Shown: positions 35,399 to 44,132 of the stretch, piece by piece
How the letters are laid out: each line of letters begins with the position of its first letter
Position numbering within the stretch: position 1 is the first letter of the stretch
Assembly: GCA_947365245.1 (NCBI GenBank)
Contig: CANAWG010000008.1
Coordinates: forward strand, 57,944 to 121,943
Origin: an uncultured Oscillibacter sp.
GTDB taxonomy: Bacteria > Bacillota > Clostridia > Oscillospirales > Oscillospiraceae
Reading direction: 5' to 3'
DNA length: 64,000 nt
The notes under the pieces: generated by a model
Seen by the model: the letters and a program-made list of their open reading frames with translations, nothing else
Databases searched by the model: none
What the model was told of the DNA's origin: nothing
Made by a program: the position numbers and the translations under genes

Positions 35399-36117
35399 TG
35401 CACACCGTGGAACCCGCCGTGGAAGCGGGTCAGGGGCTCCAGCTCGCCCTTGGCCAGGGCGGCCAGCTCCTCCGCGGCGGTCTTGTGGACGGATTTGTAG
35501 AGCTTGATGCCGGCGGCGGCGAACACGTCGGCGGCGTTCTGGCCGCAGCGGACGGTAATCAGCTCCGTGACGCCGCTGTCCACCAAAAACTGGGCCGCCT
35601 GCACCCCGGCGCCGCCCTGGGCCTGGGCCGCGGGGTTTTCCGCGACGGTCTCCCCGCTCTCGTCCTGAAACAGGAAGTACGGCGCCCGGGCCAGCACGAT
35701 GCAGACATCCTCTCTGTTCTCATCCAAGGGAATCGCGATACGCATGTTCCTCTCCTCCTTTGCGTCTTTCGCCGGGCCGCGGCGGTGCCTCCGGCAGCCG
35801 CCGCAGCCGCAGTATGCCTCTTTCCCGTCGCAGAGCCGGTAGTCCCCGCCCTCGATCCGCAGCGGCAGGCCGTCCACCAGCGCCTCCGCCAGCTTCCTCC
35901 GGGCGGAGTTGTAGATCAGCTGCACGGTGGTCCGGGCCACCTGCATATAGCCGCCGCACTCCTCCTGGGAAAAGCCCTGCTTGTCAATGAGGCGGATGGC
36001 CTCGTACTCGTCCACCGACAAGATCACCGCGTCCTCCCGGGGGCGCTCCCCCACGGGGCGGAACTCCCGCATGGGGGGCATCTGGCAGACCTTTCTGCAT
36101 TTCTTTGGCCTTGGCAT
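35395..36117 (-). CDS. fused DUF134 DNA-binding and NifX-type domains
   Basis: A 240-residue protein. Residues 1-120 match DUF134 (MPRPKKCRKVCQMPP, ILSVDEYEAIRLIDKQGFSQ, TVQLIYNSARRKLAEALVDG), a sigma-region-4-like helix-turn-helix. CGCGGCRRH links to a NifX-type domain from about residue 127 (MRIAIPLDENREDVCIVLARA). This suggests a regulator with a built-in metal-cluster sensor. It is first in the operon with the paired ATPases and has its own consensus promoter with a dyad. Confidence 0.85.
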   Translation of the reverse strand: MPRPKKCRKVCQMPPMREFRPVGERPREDAVILSVDEYEAIRLIDKQGFSQEECGGYMQVARTTVQLIYNSARRKLAEALVDGLPLRIEGGDYRLCDGKEAYCGCGGCRRHRRGPAKDAKEERNMRIAIPLDENREDVCIVLARAPYFLFQDESGETVAENPAAQAQGGAGVQAAQFLVDSGVTELITVRCGQNAADVFAAAGIKLYKSVHKTAAEELAALAKGELEPLTRFHGGFHGVQ

Positions 36118-36159
36118 CTCCCGAATCCCTCCAAAATGCAAGCGTTGTCTCTGCCGGAC

Positions 36160-36188
36160 AGTATAGCGCGGTTTATGACATATGTCAA
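36160..36188 (-). promoter_or_regulatory. consensus promoter with TGACATATGTCA dyad
   Basis: On the minus strand TTGACA (complement of 36183-36188), 17 bp, TATACT (complement of 36160-36165). The perfect 12-bp palindrome at 36176-36187 overlaps the -35. It is a candidate site for the DUF134 protein. Confidence 0.7.
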
Positions 36189-36263
36189 GAACGCCGCCCC
36201 CTCCGGGGAGGGACGGGGATAGCCTGAGCGCCCGCCGCGTCTGTGCGCGGCGGGCGCCGGAGG

Positions 36264-37955
36264 TCACTGGTCCATCCCGCAGGCGGTGGAGCGCTCAATG
36301 AGGCGGCGGTCGTGCCTCACAGCGTCATAGAAGCGGTAGCCGCCGGCGAAATTATAGCAGTCAAAGCCGCGGCCCGTGAGGATGCGGGCGGCGATGTAGC
36401 TGCGCAGGCCGCTCTGGCAGATCAAATAGACGGTCTTGCCCGGCTCCAGCTCTCCCAGCCGCGTCCGCAGCTCGTCCACGGGGATGTTGGAGAAGCCCTC
36501 GATATGGCCGGCGGCGAACTCCTCCCGGGTACGGACGTCCAGCAGCGTGACGCTGCCGTCCCGGGGCAGGGCGTCGACGTCCTCCAGATACCACTGCTTC
36601 ACCACGCCGTTTTTTAAATTCTCCACCATGAAGCCCGCCATGTTCACCGGGTCCTTGGCGGAGGAGTAGGGCGGCGCGTAGGCCAGGTCCAGGTCTTTCA
36701 GCTCCGTGGCCTTCATCCCGCAGCGGATGGCGGCGGCCAGCACGTCGATGCGCTTGTCCACCCCCTCATAGCCCACAATCTGGGCTCCCAGCAGCCGACA
36801 GGTCCCCTTTTCAAAGACCAACTTCATGGTCATCAGCCGGCCGCCGGGGTAGTAGCCGGCGTGGTTCATGGGGGAGAGGATGACCTTATCCGCCTCCAGG
36901 CCGGCCCTTTTGGCGGCGGTCTCGTTGAGCCCGGTGGCGGCGGCGGTCATGCCGAAGACCTTGATGACGCTGCTGCCCTGGCTGCCCCGGTAGCGGCTGT
37001 CCCCGCCGCAGATGTTGTCGGCGGCGATGCGGCCCTGCTTGTTGGCCGGGCCCGCCAGGGAGATGACCGCGTTTTCACCTGTGACGAAGTGCTTTACCTG
37101 CACCGCGTCGCCCACGGCGTAGACGTCGGGGGCGGAGGTCTCCATCCGGTCGTTTACCACGATGCTGCCCTTGAGGCCCAGGGCCAGCCCCGCGGACTTT
37201 GCAAGGTCGCTCTCCGGCGTGACGCCGATGGCCAGCACCACCATGTCGGCGTGGAGGGGCGCGGCGTCTTTCAGCAGCACGTCGATGCCCCCGCCGCGCT
37301 CCGCGAAGCCCTCCACCGTGTGCCCCAGGGCCAGCTTGACCCCGCCTTGGCGCATCTCGCCGTGGATGAAGGCGGCCATGTCGGCGTCAAAGGGATTCAT
37401 CAGCTGCTTTGGCCGCTGGACAATGGTGACCTCCATCCCCAATTCCCGCAGGTTTTCGGCCACCTCCAGGCTGATAAAGCCGCCGCCGGCCAGGACGGCG
37501 GACGCGGGGTGATGGGCGTCGATGTAGTCCTTGATGCGGAGCGTGTCCTCCACCGTCCGCAGGGTGAAGACGCGCTCCAGCCCCACGCCGGGAAGCCGGG
37601 GCTGGGTGGGCTTGGCGCCGGGGGAGAGGAGCAGCTTGTCGTAAGTCTCCTCAAACACCGCGCCGGTGGTCAGGTTTTTCACGGAGACGGTCTTTTGCTC
37701 AGGGTGGATGGCGGTGACCTCGTGGTGCACCCGCATGTCCACCCGGAAGCGGGCCAAAAAGCTCTCCGGCGTCTGGAGGGTCAGGTCCGCCCTGTCCGCG
37801 ATGGTCCCGCCGATGTAGTAGGGCAGGCCGCAGTTGGCGTAGCTGATATACCCGGAGCGCTCAAAGACCACGATCTCCGCCTGCTCGTCCAGTCTGCGGA
37901 TGCGGGCCGCCGCGGTGGCGCCGCCCGCCACGCCGCCGATAATGACAACTTTCAT
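36264..37955 (-). CDS. CoA-disulfide reductase with C-terminal rhodanese domain
   Basis: A 563-residue FAD/NAD(P)H enzyme. The N-terminus VVIIGGVAGGATAAARIRR binds FAD. ISYANCGLPYYIGG holds the single active Cys of the CoADR family, and the NAD domain has VLAGGGFISLEVAENL. From about residue 460 a rhodanese domain (VTLLDVRTREEFAAGHIEGF, LICQSGLRSYIAARIL) carries its own Cys. Such fusions reduce CoA disulfide, polysulfide or persulfide. It follows a stand-alone rhodanese with 4-bp overlap in the trx operon. Confidence 0.93.
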   Translation of the reverse strand: MKVVIIGGVAGGATAAARIRRLDEQAEIVVFERSGYISYANCGLPYYIGGTIADRADLTLQTPESFLARFRVDMRVHHEVTAIHPEQKTVSVKNLTTGAVFEETYDKLLLSPGAKPTQPRLPGVGLERVFTLRTVEDTLRIKDYIDAHHPASAVLAGGGFISLEVAENLRELGMEVTIVQRPKQLMNPFDADMAAFIHGEMRQGGVKLALGHTVEGFAERGGGIDVLLKDAAPLHADMVVLAIGVTPESDLAKSAGLALGLKGSIVVNDRMETSAPDVYAVGDAVQVKHFVTGENAVISLAGPANKQGRIAADNICGGDSRYRGSQGSSVIKVFGMTAAATGLNETAAKRAGLEADKVILSPMNHAGYYPGGRLMTMKLVFEKGTCRLLGAQIVGYEGVDKRIDVLAAAIRCGMKATELKDLDLAYAPPYSSAKDPVNMAGFMVENLKNGVVKQWYLEDVDALPRDGSVTLLDVRTREEFAAGHIEGFSNIPVDELRTRLGELEPGKTVYLICQSGLRSYIAARILTGRGFDCYNFAGGYRFYDAVRHDRRLIERSTACGMDQ

Positions 37956-38272
37956 GTTTCAACCTCTCCTCGCCAGGCGGCAATCCCGCCGATATTTTTT
38001 ACGTTGGTGTAGCCCATCCCCGCCAGGATCCCCGCCGCCTGCCGGCTGCGGCTGCCGCTGTAACAGTAGACGAAGACGGGGGTGTCTTTGCTCTCAATGA
38101 CCTCCGGCGCCCGGTTCAGCGCGTCCAGGGGGAGATTCCTGCCGCCGGGGAGGCGGCCCTGCCGGTACTCGTCGGGCGTCCGCACGTCCAGCAGCACCGC
38201 GCCGGGCGCCGCGGCAAACTCCGCCGCGCCCTGGTTGATGTCGGGGCCCCGGAAAAACTCAAGAAAACCCAT
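37952..38272 (-). CDS. rhodanese-like sulfurtransferase domain protein
   Basis: A 106-residue single rhodanese domain: VLLDVRTPDEYRQGRLPGG and the active loop FVYCYSGSRSRQAA. It moves sulfane sulfur between thiols. AAGGAGG precedes the ATG. It sits between thioredoxin and CoA-disulfide reductase, so the three probably form a persulfide and disulfide handling pathway. Confidence 0.92.
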   Translation of the reverse strand: MGFLEFFRGPDINQGAAEFAAAPGAVLLDVRTPDEYRQGRLPGGRNLPLDALNRAPEVIESKDTPVFVYCYSGSRSRQAAGILAGMGYTNVKNIGGIAAWRGEVET

Positions 38273-38283
38273 GGCCCGCCTCC

Positions 38284-38589
38284 TTACAGCATGGCCAGGA
38301 TCTGCTCCTTGGGCCTGGCGCCCACGGCCTTGCTCACCAGTGCGCCGTTTTTCATCACCGCCAGCGTGGGGATGCTGACGATGCCGAACTGCGCCGCCAG
38401 CTCCGGCTGCTGGTCCACGTTGATCTTGCCCACCTTGATGTCGCTCCGCTGGGCGGCGATCTCGTCCACAATGGGCCCCACCATGCGGCAGGGGCCGCAC
38501 CAGGAGGCCCAGAAGTCCAGCAGGACGGGCTTGGCGGAGTTCAGAACCTCCTCCTGGAAGTTGTTTTTGTCGATGTTGATGACAGACAT
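38284..38589 (-). CDS. trxA: thioredoxin
   Basis: A 101-residue cytoplasmic thioredoxin with LLDFWASWCGPCRMVGP and VSIPTLAVMKNG. It leads the operon with rhodanese and CoA-disulfide reductase. It shares its operator type with ccdA, suggesting that it feeds electrons to CcdA. Confidence 0.95.
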   Translation of the reverse strand: MSVINIDKNNFQEEVLNSAKPVLLDFWASWCGPCRMVGPIVDEIAAQRSDIKVGKINVDQQPELAAQFGIVSIPTLAVMKNGALVSKAVGARPKEQILAML

Positions 38590-38622
38590 GGAAAAGTCCT
38601 CCTGTTTTGTTTTGATGGCTGT

Positions 38623-38668
38623 AGTATATCCGGTTTTTCCGCCGCTTTCCGTGATGTTGTCACAAAGG
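38623..38668 (-). promoter_or_regulatory. trxA promoter with CRP/FNR-like operator
   Basis: On the minus strand TATACT (complement of 38623-38628), 17 bp, poor -35 (CGGAAA), then GTGA-N5-TCAC at 38651-38663 centred about 41 bp before the expected start. The geometry is identical to ccdA. Confidence 0.6.
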
Positions 38669-38694
38669 CGCGCCCGGGGCGCGGGAGAAAGGAA

Positions 38695-38726
38695 GCGCCC
38701 CCCGGCGGATGCCGGGGGGCGCCGTT
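38695..38726 (-). terminator. terminator of the large surface protein gene
   Basis: GCGCCCCCCGGC-ATCC-GCCGGGGGGCGC on the minus strand followed by TTCCTTTCT. Confidence 0.75.
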
Positions 38727-38760
38727 TGCTGGGGACTTGTTCTCTGCTCTTCGCCGGGGG

Positions 38761-41700
38761 TTACTCCTCCCACACGGGGTCCGGATTCAGCTTGGTCCAG
38801 TTCTCCATGAGCTGGCCCTCGGTCCGGCGGGTGTAGTCGTGGGAGTTGGTGGCCTCCTCCACTACGTAGTAGTTGGGATCGGTCACGGGGATGTCGGTAA
38901 AGGTGGTGATGCCGGCCAGGATCCCCTGCTCGTCAACGTGCCGGTCCAGCACGTTGTTGATGAAGTCCATGGCCTCCACCCGGGTGATGTTCTCCAGGGG
39001 ACGGAACTTTCCGTTGCTGCCGTCGATCCAGCCCTTGCTGGCCGCGTAGGCGATCAGGTCGCGGGCCCAGTAGTCCTCGGACACGTCGGAGAAAGGATTC
39101 TCCAGGCCGGGAACCACGTTGTCGAACCGGGCGGCGATGGCGGCGAACTGGGCGCGGGTGATATACGCGTTGGGACGGAACGTGCCGTCCTGGAAGCCGG
39201 TGATGATGCCGGCGTTGGTCAGCGTGGAGATCGCCTTGTTGGCCCAGAAGTCGTCAGAGACGTCGGTGAAGTCGTTGGTCTCCTGGAAGAAAATGGTGCG
39301 GGAGGTCTCGTCCAGCAGCCGGTAGAAGATGGTGGCCACATGTGCCCGGGTCAGGGGATTGTTGGGGCGGACGGTGCCGTCCTGATAGCCCTTGATGTAG
39401 GCGAAGTGGTCCGTCTTGTTCAGCTGGAGGTCTCCGGCCAGAGGCACCGCGTCGTCGTTGATGGTGGTGGTTCCGCCTGTGCCGCCGCCGGTTCCGCCGC
39501 CGCCAGTTCCGCCGCCAGTTCCGCCGCCGGTTCCGCCGCCGGTTCCGCCGCCGCCGGTTCCGCCGCCTGTGCCGCCGCCGTTGTAGATCCAAATGGCGTA
39601 CAGAACGGTGTCGCCGGTCAGGTCGATAGAGCCGCCGGGGCCGTAGCTGGCGGTGCCGCTGTTGCGCAGGGACCAGCCCTGGAACGTGTAGCCGCTGCGG
39701 GTGGGGCTGCTGCTGCTGATCCGAACGGTGTGTGCGCTGCCGGCGGGAGCGGTCACGCTTTGGGCGCCGGGCATGTTGGTCACGCCGGTGCCGTTGGCGT
39801 TGTAGCTCAGGGTGTAGGTGGTGTTGCAGTACACGTAGACGACCGCCACGCCGGTTTCACCCTCCGCCAGCTGGAAGCGGGTGAGGGGATCTCCGGCCAC
39901 GAGAAGATCATTCATGGTGTCCTCCTCGGGCTCCGGGGCGCTGTTCTGGTCGTCGCTCACGTCCTGGGTGTCATCCTGGGGGTTATCCAGAATGTCGTCC
40001 TGGCCGTCATCCGCGTCCTGGATGTCATCCTGGGGGTTATCCAGGATGTCGCCCTGGCCGTCATCCACGTCCTGGGTGTCATCCTGGGGGTTATCCAGGA
40101 TGTCGCCCTGGCCGTCGTTCACGTCCAGATCCCCCTCCTGGGGACCATCCGGAATGTCGCCCGGGATCTCCTCGTCCGCAGGATTCAGAATGAGCGGCAG
40201 TCCATTTTCAGGAATGGGCTCCTCCTCCGCCGGAGCCAGCCGGACGGTCAGGTCGTGGCCGGACGCCTGGAGGAAGTGTGCGCCATGCAGCTGAGAGAAC
40301 GCGGACACATAGTACGCGGAATCAAAGGTGACCGTCATGGCGTCGCTGTCCCAGGTATAGCTGCCCGCGATGGGATCCAGCTCGTGGGACCCGTGGACAG
40401 CGCACTGCACCCGCACTTTGACGCCCAGGTCGATCAGCTCCTGCACGGTGGGCGCGCCGGCACCGGGATCAATGGGGTTGATGGGCGTACGGTCGAACTG
40501 GGCCGTGTAGATGATGTCGCCGGTCTGCGGATCCTCAGATCTCGCCCAACGTCCATTGAACGTGTAGGTGTAGCTGCCGTCAGCGGGCCGTGTCGGAGTG
40601 CCACCGGTATAGGCGGGCTCGGATTCGGCCTTGTTCCAGTCCACAGGGCCTTGCAGCGTCGTGCCATCCCAGTTCTTCCAGGTGACCTTTACCGTGGTGG
40701 TATCCTCGGAATCGGGGATCCAGGGGATGGTGATGGAGCCGTCGGGGTTCTTCACGGGGTCGCCCCAGTCGCCGCCGCCGGGATTGGCGGGATAGGTCTC
40801 GTCGACAGTGATCTTCCCATTCTCGTCGGTGGTGATCTTGCTGTCAGGCACATCCTTGGTGACGGGATCGGTTTCCTCCGGCATCTCCCACGTCACCGTG
40901 GTGGTATCCTCGAGACCGGGGTCCGTAACCGTGACGGTTTCGGTGGCGCTGGCGGACTTCTTGGTGTTCTCCACGGTGGCGGTAAAGGTGTTTTCAAGCT
41001 GGGTGTCAACGGCGACGTCCGTGCCCACCGTAGCATCATAGGTCACAATGGCGGTACGGCCAACCCGAATGATAATCATGTCCTCGTACAAGGTGCCGTC
41101 TTTGACTGTCATACTGCCGGGAACCATCGTCAGGCCCGCGTCCATGACATCCGTAAAGAGGACATTCTGCGTCTTGGTTGCACTCAGGTTCTTGATGGTG
41201 ACCGTGTAGGTGACGGTATCGCCGGGGGCGGGGGTCTCGTTGTCCACGGTCTTGGTGACCTCAATGGGGCACTTGCCGGGGACGCTGGCGCTGGCGTTGC
41301 TGGCGCCGGAGGAGGCCGTGCCCTGCCCGTCATAGCCGCCGCCGTAGTGGATCAGCGCGGCCGCCATTCGGAACAGAGCGGACAGCGGGGAAGCACCCAC
41401 AAACGCCGGTTCGGCCGCCTGGGGAGCCTGGGCTTTCCAGGTGCCCGCGAACACGTCGTTGTGCAGGTTTACGGTGACGTCATCATAGGAGTCGTTTACG
41501 ACCCTGACGTCGTAGGTCAACGTGACGACCGCGTCTTTCGGGAACACGCGGTTCCGGGCCAGCGCGTGCCAGGTCAGGTCCCCGTTCTTCTGGTTGTTGG
41601 CATAGTTGTTGCTCGTGGGGCCGTCGACAGGCAGGCTCACCGGGTTCTTGCCCGTCTCTTCCAGCGTCAGCGCGACGTTCTCCAGGGAGATCGCCGTGGT

Positions 41701-43671
41701 GTCGACTTTCGTGTTGCCGACCATGGACTCGGTGGTCAGGGTGTCGATGATGTCCAGGCCGTACACGTCAAAATCGCTCTCGTTGGTCACGGTGACGGTG
41801 TAAGAAACAAGGCTGGCGTTGGAATCGCTCGTCTTCTGGAAGCCGCCGTTGTCCTTATTGACATTCAGGATGATGTTTCCGGCGGGTGCGGTGGGCTCCA
41901 CCGGGGTGCCGGGGTCATCGGAGGCCGACGGGTTCTCCTTGTCGCCCTCCTTGCCCGTGGAGGCCGCGACGGTGTTGACCAGGGTCTTGCCCGCGTCCGC
42001 CTCTTTCACGGTGTACGCGGCGGTCAGAGCAATGGTCTTGCCGGCAGGCAGAGTCACCGTCCACTTGCCGTTCTGGTTTGGACCGGTCAGCGTTCCATCA
42101 CCAGACGCTTTTACCAGACTATCCAGCGTCAAGGATTCGGTCAGGGTGACGGTCTTCTCCACGTTGGAGAGGTTCGTCACCGTGATCGTCCAGGTGATGG
42201 TGTCGCCCGCCTTGGCTGTGGTGGCAGTCCGATCGCCGTTGATAGACGCGCGGGTCTTGGCGACCTCAATGCCCTTGCCGTTGTCCCTGAGGGCAAAGAC
42301 CAGCGTCAACACCGTGCCGCTGGCGGCCAGGGTGGTGCTCTGTGTGCTCCGATCCTGAAGATAGTCATAGCCCCCAATGGTCTTGTCCTTCTCGGTGGCA
42401 CTGACCGTTTCGCCCACATTGCCCGTTCGGGTCTCAGACGCCTTGAGCGTGTTGCCCAGGGTGTCTTCCCACTTCACGGTGTACCTGGCGGTGGTCTCCG
42501 TCTGCTTCCACACGGCGTAGAGGTCCGTGTTGACACTGAGCGTCATCTTATCTCCGGCAGTCCAGTCCGCCGTAGTGGCGTCCTTGTTGGCGTTCCAGCC
42601 AAGGAACTCGTAACCACTGCGCTTCAGGCTTCCCTGATTTTGGATGACAACATCGCTGCTTGGAGCAACCGGATCCTGGGTGGGCGCGGTGCCGCTGGTG
42701 TTCCCGTTGCCGTAATAGGTCAGGGTGACCAGATTTCTGGTGAAATACAGCTTCAACTCGGTACCGGTCTTGGCCAGGGTGGCGGAATCCGTGCTCTTGC
42801 CGGCATTATAGGTATAGCCGTCAAGAACCTTATCCTCCGCCGTTGCGCGCACTGTGTCGCCCACGGTACCGCTGCGGGTCTCCCGGCCAATGACATTGTC
42901 GTTTTCATCGTACCAGATGACCTTATAGTTCGCGCTCTCCTTCCAGCCGGCGTAAAGATCAATCGTAGCGTTGTTGCTTCCAACCACCAATGTGCCATTT
43001 TGCACATTGGTGCACTTGGAATCGGTGTACCATGTTGTGTTGTTGACCTTTGGTGTATATCCACCAAAGTTGCAAGCGTCGTAATCCTTAAACGGGAAGT
43101 CAAAGACATTCCACGGAGGATTAGCACTCCACATGTTCAGTGTCAAATTTTGTGTTACCACATAATCGGTGCCATCGGGGTAATTAGAATGGTATTTTAC
43201 TTTGGCATATCTTGTGTACTTCCCGTTACCAGAGGTGAAGTCCTCATCTTTATTACCACCGGTACCTGTGTTGCCGCCGGAGCCGCCTCCAGTGCTGGGA
43301 GCCTCCCACTTGGTGACCCAGTATGTGATGGTAATATTCGCATTGTTTCGCGAAAGATCGCAGGACACTCCCTCGTTCTTGGCACCGAAGTAAGCGTTAC
43401 TCCGCACTTCCGTTACTCTGCCATAATCATAATCAGTAAGGGAAGACAGGTAAGGGATGCGGTAGGAGACCTGGATATACCCGTCGTCCGGACGGGACAC
43501 GCTGTTATCGTACCCTACTGCAACGTCCGCCCCGGTATCCGGGCAGAAAATGCGGAAAGTGATATTGAAATTGCTGACCGCCAATGCGCCAGTGGGCAGC
43601 ATGCCCAGGCACATCACCAGCGCCAGGAACACGGCCAGGCCTCGAGTGCGTAAGGTCTTCAAAAATCTCAT
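38761..43671 (-). CDS. giant S-layer-homology surface protein
   Basis: A 1,636-residue exported protein. The signal peptide ends near residue 31 (MLPTGALAVS). Two MucBP-like units lie at about 248-315 and 395-462, with an InlB/Listeria-Bacteroides repeat between them (YEFLGWNANKDATT) and another near 1270-1355. Two to three DUF11-type adhesin domains span 470-930. Three acidic 18-residue repeats lie near 1184-1237, a Gly/Thr linker at about 1361-1398, and three SLH domains at about 1410-1590 for wall attachment. It is probably an adhesin or surface coat. Upstream are two c-di-GMP-I riboswitch motifs and an invertible promoter. Confidence 0.92.
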   Translation of the reverse strand: MRFLKTLRTRGLAVFLALVMCLGMLPTGALAVSNFNITFRIFCPDTGADVAVGYDNSVSRPDDGYIQVSYRIPYLSSLTDYDYGRVTEVRSNAYFGAKNEGVSCDLSRNNANITITYWVTKWEAPSTGGGSGGNTGTGGNKDEDFTSGNGKYTRYAKVKYHSNYPDGTDYVVTQNLTLNMWSANPPWNVFDFPFKDYDACNFGGYTPKVNNTTWYTDSKCTNVQNGTLVVGSNNATIDLYAGWKESANYKVIWYDENDNVIGRETRSGTVGDTVRATAEDKVLDGYTYNAGKSTDSATLAKTGTELKLYFTRNLVTLTYYGNGNTSGTAPTQDPVAPSSDVVIQNQGSLKRSGYEFLGWNANKDATTADWTAGDKMTLSVNTDLYAVWKQTETTARYTVKWEDTLGNTLKASETRTGNVGETVSATEKDKTIGGYDYLQDRSTQSTTLAASGTVLTLVFALRDNGKGIEVAKTRASINGDRTATTAKAGDTITWTITVTNLSNVEKTVTLTESLTLDSLVKASGDGTLTGPNQNGKWTVTLPAGKTIALTAAYTVKEADAGKTLVNTVAASTGKEGDKENPSASDDPGTPVEPTAPAGNIILNVNKDNGGFQKTSDSNASLVSYTVTVTNESDFDVYGLDIIDTLTTESMVGNTKVDTTAISLENVALTLEETGKNPVSLPVDGPTSNNYANNQKNGDLTWHALARNRVFPKDAVVTLTYDVRVVNDSYDDVTVNLHNDVFAGTWKAQAPQAAEPAFVGASPLSALFRMAAALIHYGGGYDGQGTASSGASNASASVPGKCPIEVTKTVDNETPAPGDTVTYTVTIKNLSATKTQNVLFTDVMDAGLTMVPGSMTVKDGTLYEDMIIIRVGRTAIVTYDATVGTDVAVDTQLENTFTATVENTKKSASATETVTVTDPGLEDTTTVTWEMPEETDPVTKDVPDSKITTDENGKITVDETYPANPGGGDWGDPVKNPDGSITIPWIPDSEDTTTVKVTWKNWDGTTLQGPVDWNKAESEPAYTGGTPTRPADGSYTYTFNGRWARSEDPQTGDIIYTAQFDRTPINPIDPGAGAPTVQELIDLGVKVRVQCAVHGSHELDPIAGSYTWDSDAMTVTFDSAYYVSAFSQLHGAHFLQASGHDLTVRLAPAEEEPIPENGLPLILNPADEEIPGDIPDGPQEGDLDVNDGQGDILDNPQDDTQDVDDGQGDILDNPQDDIQDADDGQDDILDNPQDDTQDVSDDQNSAPEPEEDTMNDLLVAGDPLTRFQLAEGETGVAVVYVYCNTTYTLSYNANGTGVTNMPGAQSVTAPAGSAHTVRISSSSPTRSGYTFQGWSLRNSGTASYGPGGSIDLTGDTVLYAIWIYNGGGTGGGTGGGGTGGGTGGGTGGGTGGGGTGGGTGGTTTINDDAVPLAGDLQLNKTDHFAYIKGYQDGTVRPNNPLTRAHVATIFYRLLDETSRTIFFQETNDFTDVSDDFWANKAISTLTNAGIITGFQDGTFRPNAYITRAQFAAIAARFDNVVPGLENPFSDVSEDYWARDLIAYAASKGWIDGSNGKFRPLENITRVEAMDFINNVLDRHVDEQGILAGITTFTDIPVTDPNYYVVEEATNSHDYTRRTEGQLMENWTKLNPDPVWEE
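39478..39592 (-). repeat. GGT/GGC-rich low-complexity coding repeat
   Basis: Codes for about 38 residues of Gly-Gly-Gly-Thr type linker before the SLH domains. It is prone to slippage, so length may vary between strains. Confidence 0.8.
39961..40122 (-). repeat. three 54-bp tandem coding repeats
   Basis: Units at 39961-40014, 40015-40068 and 40069-40122 code for 18-residue acidic repeats around DGQGDILDNPQDD. Copies differ at a few bases only, so the array is recent or kept uniform. Confidence 0.9.
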
Positions 43672-43710
43672 GCAATTCTTCCTTTCTTTGCAGTATTCTC
43701 GGATGCAAAG

Positions 43711-43838
43711 GATCCGGCGGGCGGGCTACCATCCCACGGACTTGCCACGGTGTGCCGTGGAGTTTCCGTGGAGCTTCCGCGGGGAAGGTCCAACCTTTGC
43801 GTCCTATGGTTTCCCATAGTTTGCCGCTTGCAGTCCGG
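43711..43838 (-). promoter_or_regulatory. c-di-GMP-I (GEMM-I) riboswitch, proximal copy
   Basis: Read on the minus strand: GCGGCAAAC, a P2 hairpin CTATGG-GAAA-CCATAG with a GNRA loop, GACGCAAAG, a long P3 arm (CCACGG-CACA-CCGTGG inside), then GGATGGTAGCC and the closing strand. This matches the Vc2-type GEMM-I consensus, including the G before CAAAC that contacts c-di-GMP and the A of GCAAAG. It ends about 40 nt before the surface protein start. No clear terminator follows, so control may be at translation or RNA stability. Confidence 0.82.
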
Positions 43839-43913
43839 CGAACATCGCCGCCGCAGGGTCCGCTTTGCGCGCTCCCTTGCGCATCCTCTCCCCGCGCGGC
43901 CCGCTGGCGCTGT

Positions 43914-43997
43914 GCGCGCGGGGGCCCCATGGGGACGGCTTGCGGCATTAGTCCCGTAACTTTGCGCCGCCGGATTTCTCCGGGTTTGCCAACGCGC
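43914..43997 (-). promoter_or_regulatory. second GEMM-I-like motif, distal copy
   Basis: Minus strand: GCGCGTTGGCAAACC, hairpin CCGGA-GAAA-TCCGG, GGCGCAAAG (A-to-G at one consensus place), ACGGGACTAA...CCGT as P3, then ATGGGGCCC and GCGCGC. The GCGCG/CGCGC ends pair as P1 with an internal loop. The 3' signature is weaker than in the proximal copy, so it may be diverged. Together they form a tandem riboswitch leader. Confidence 0.55.
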
Positions 43998-44132
43998 CTT
44001 TTCGGCCGCCTCCGCGGCCCTGCCCCCGTCCCGGCGCGGCTGGCGGGGGGAGGTCACCAGGGCGGGCTTGCGTTTTTCACGGGGATCCCTCCTCTCTTTT
44101 TCTGCAGCGATCCGCAGAATCGGCGGCGGCCC

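Noticed and set aside
39961..40122. Regular 54-bp repeats as a possible CRISPR array.
   Set aside because: They are contiguous in-frame coding repeats without spacers.
38737..43653. A 1,638-codon open frame on the plus strand opposite the surface protein gene.
   Set aside because: It is antisense to a gene with a signal peptide, known domains and SLH anchors. Its translation is low-complexity Val/Gly/His-rich, as expected from the codon bias of the real strand.
43839..43913. A third GEMM-like stretch (GCGCAAAGCGGACC) between the two riboswitch motifs.
   Set aside because: It lac­ks the GGCAAAC block and a GNRA-capped P2, so one shared word is not enough.
44053..44079. An 8-codon leader peptide starting GTG after GAGGAGGG between the AP2 gene and the riboswitches.
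   Set aside because: Too short to judge and no attenuation structure can be linked to it.
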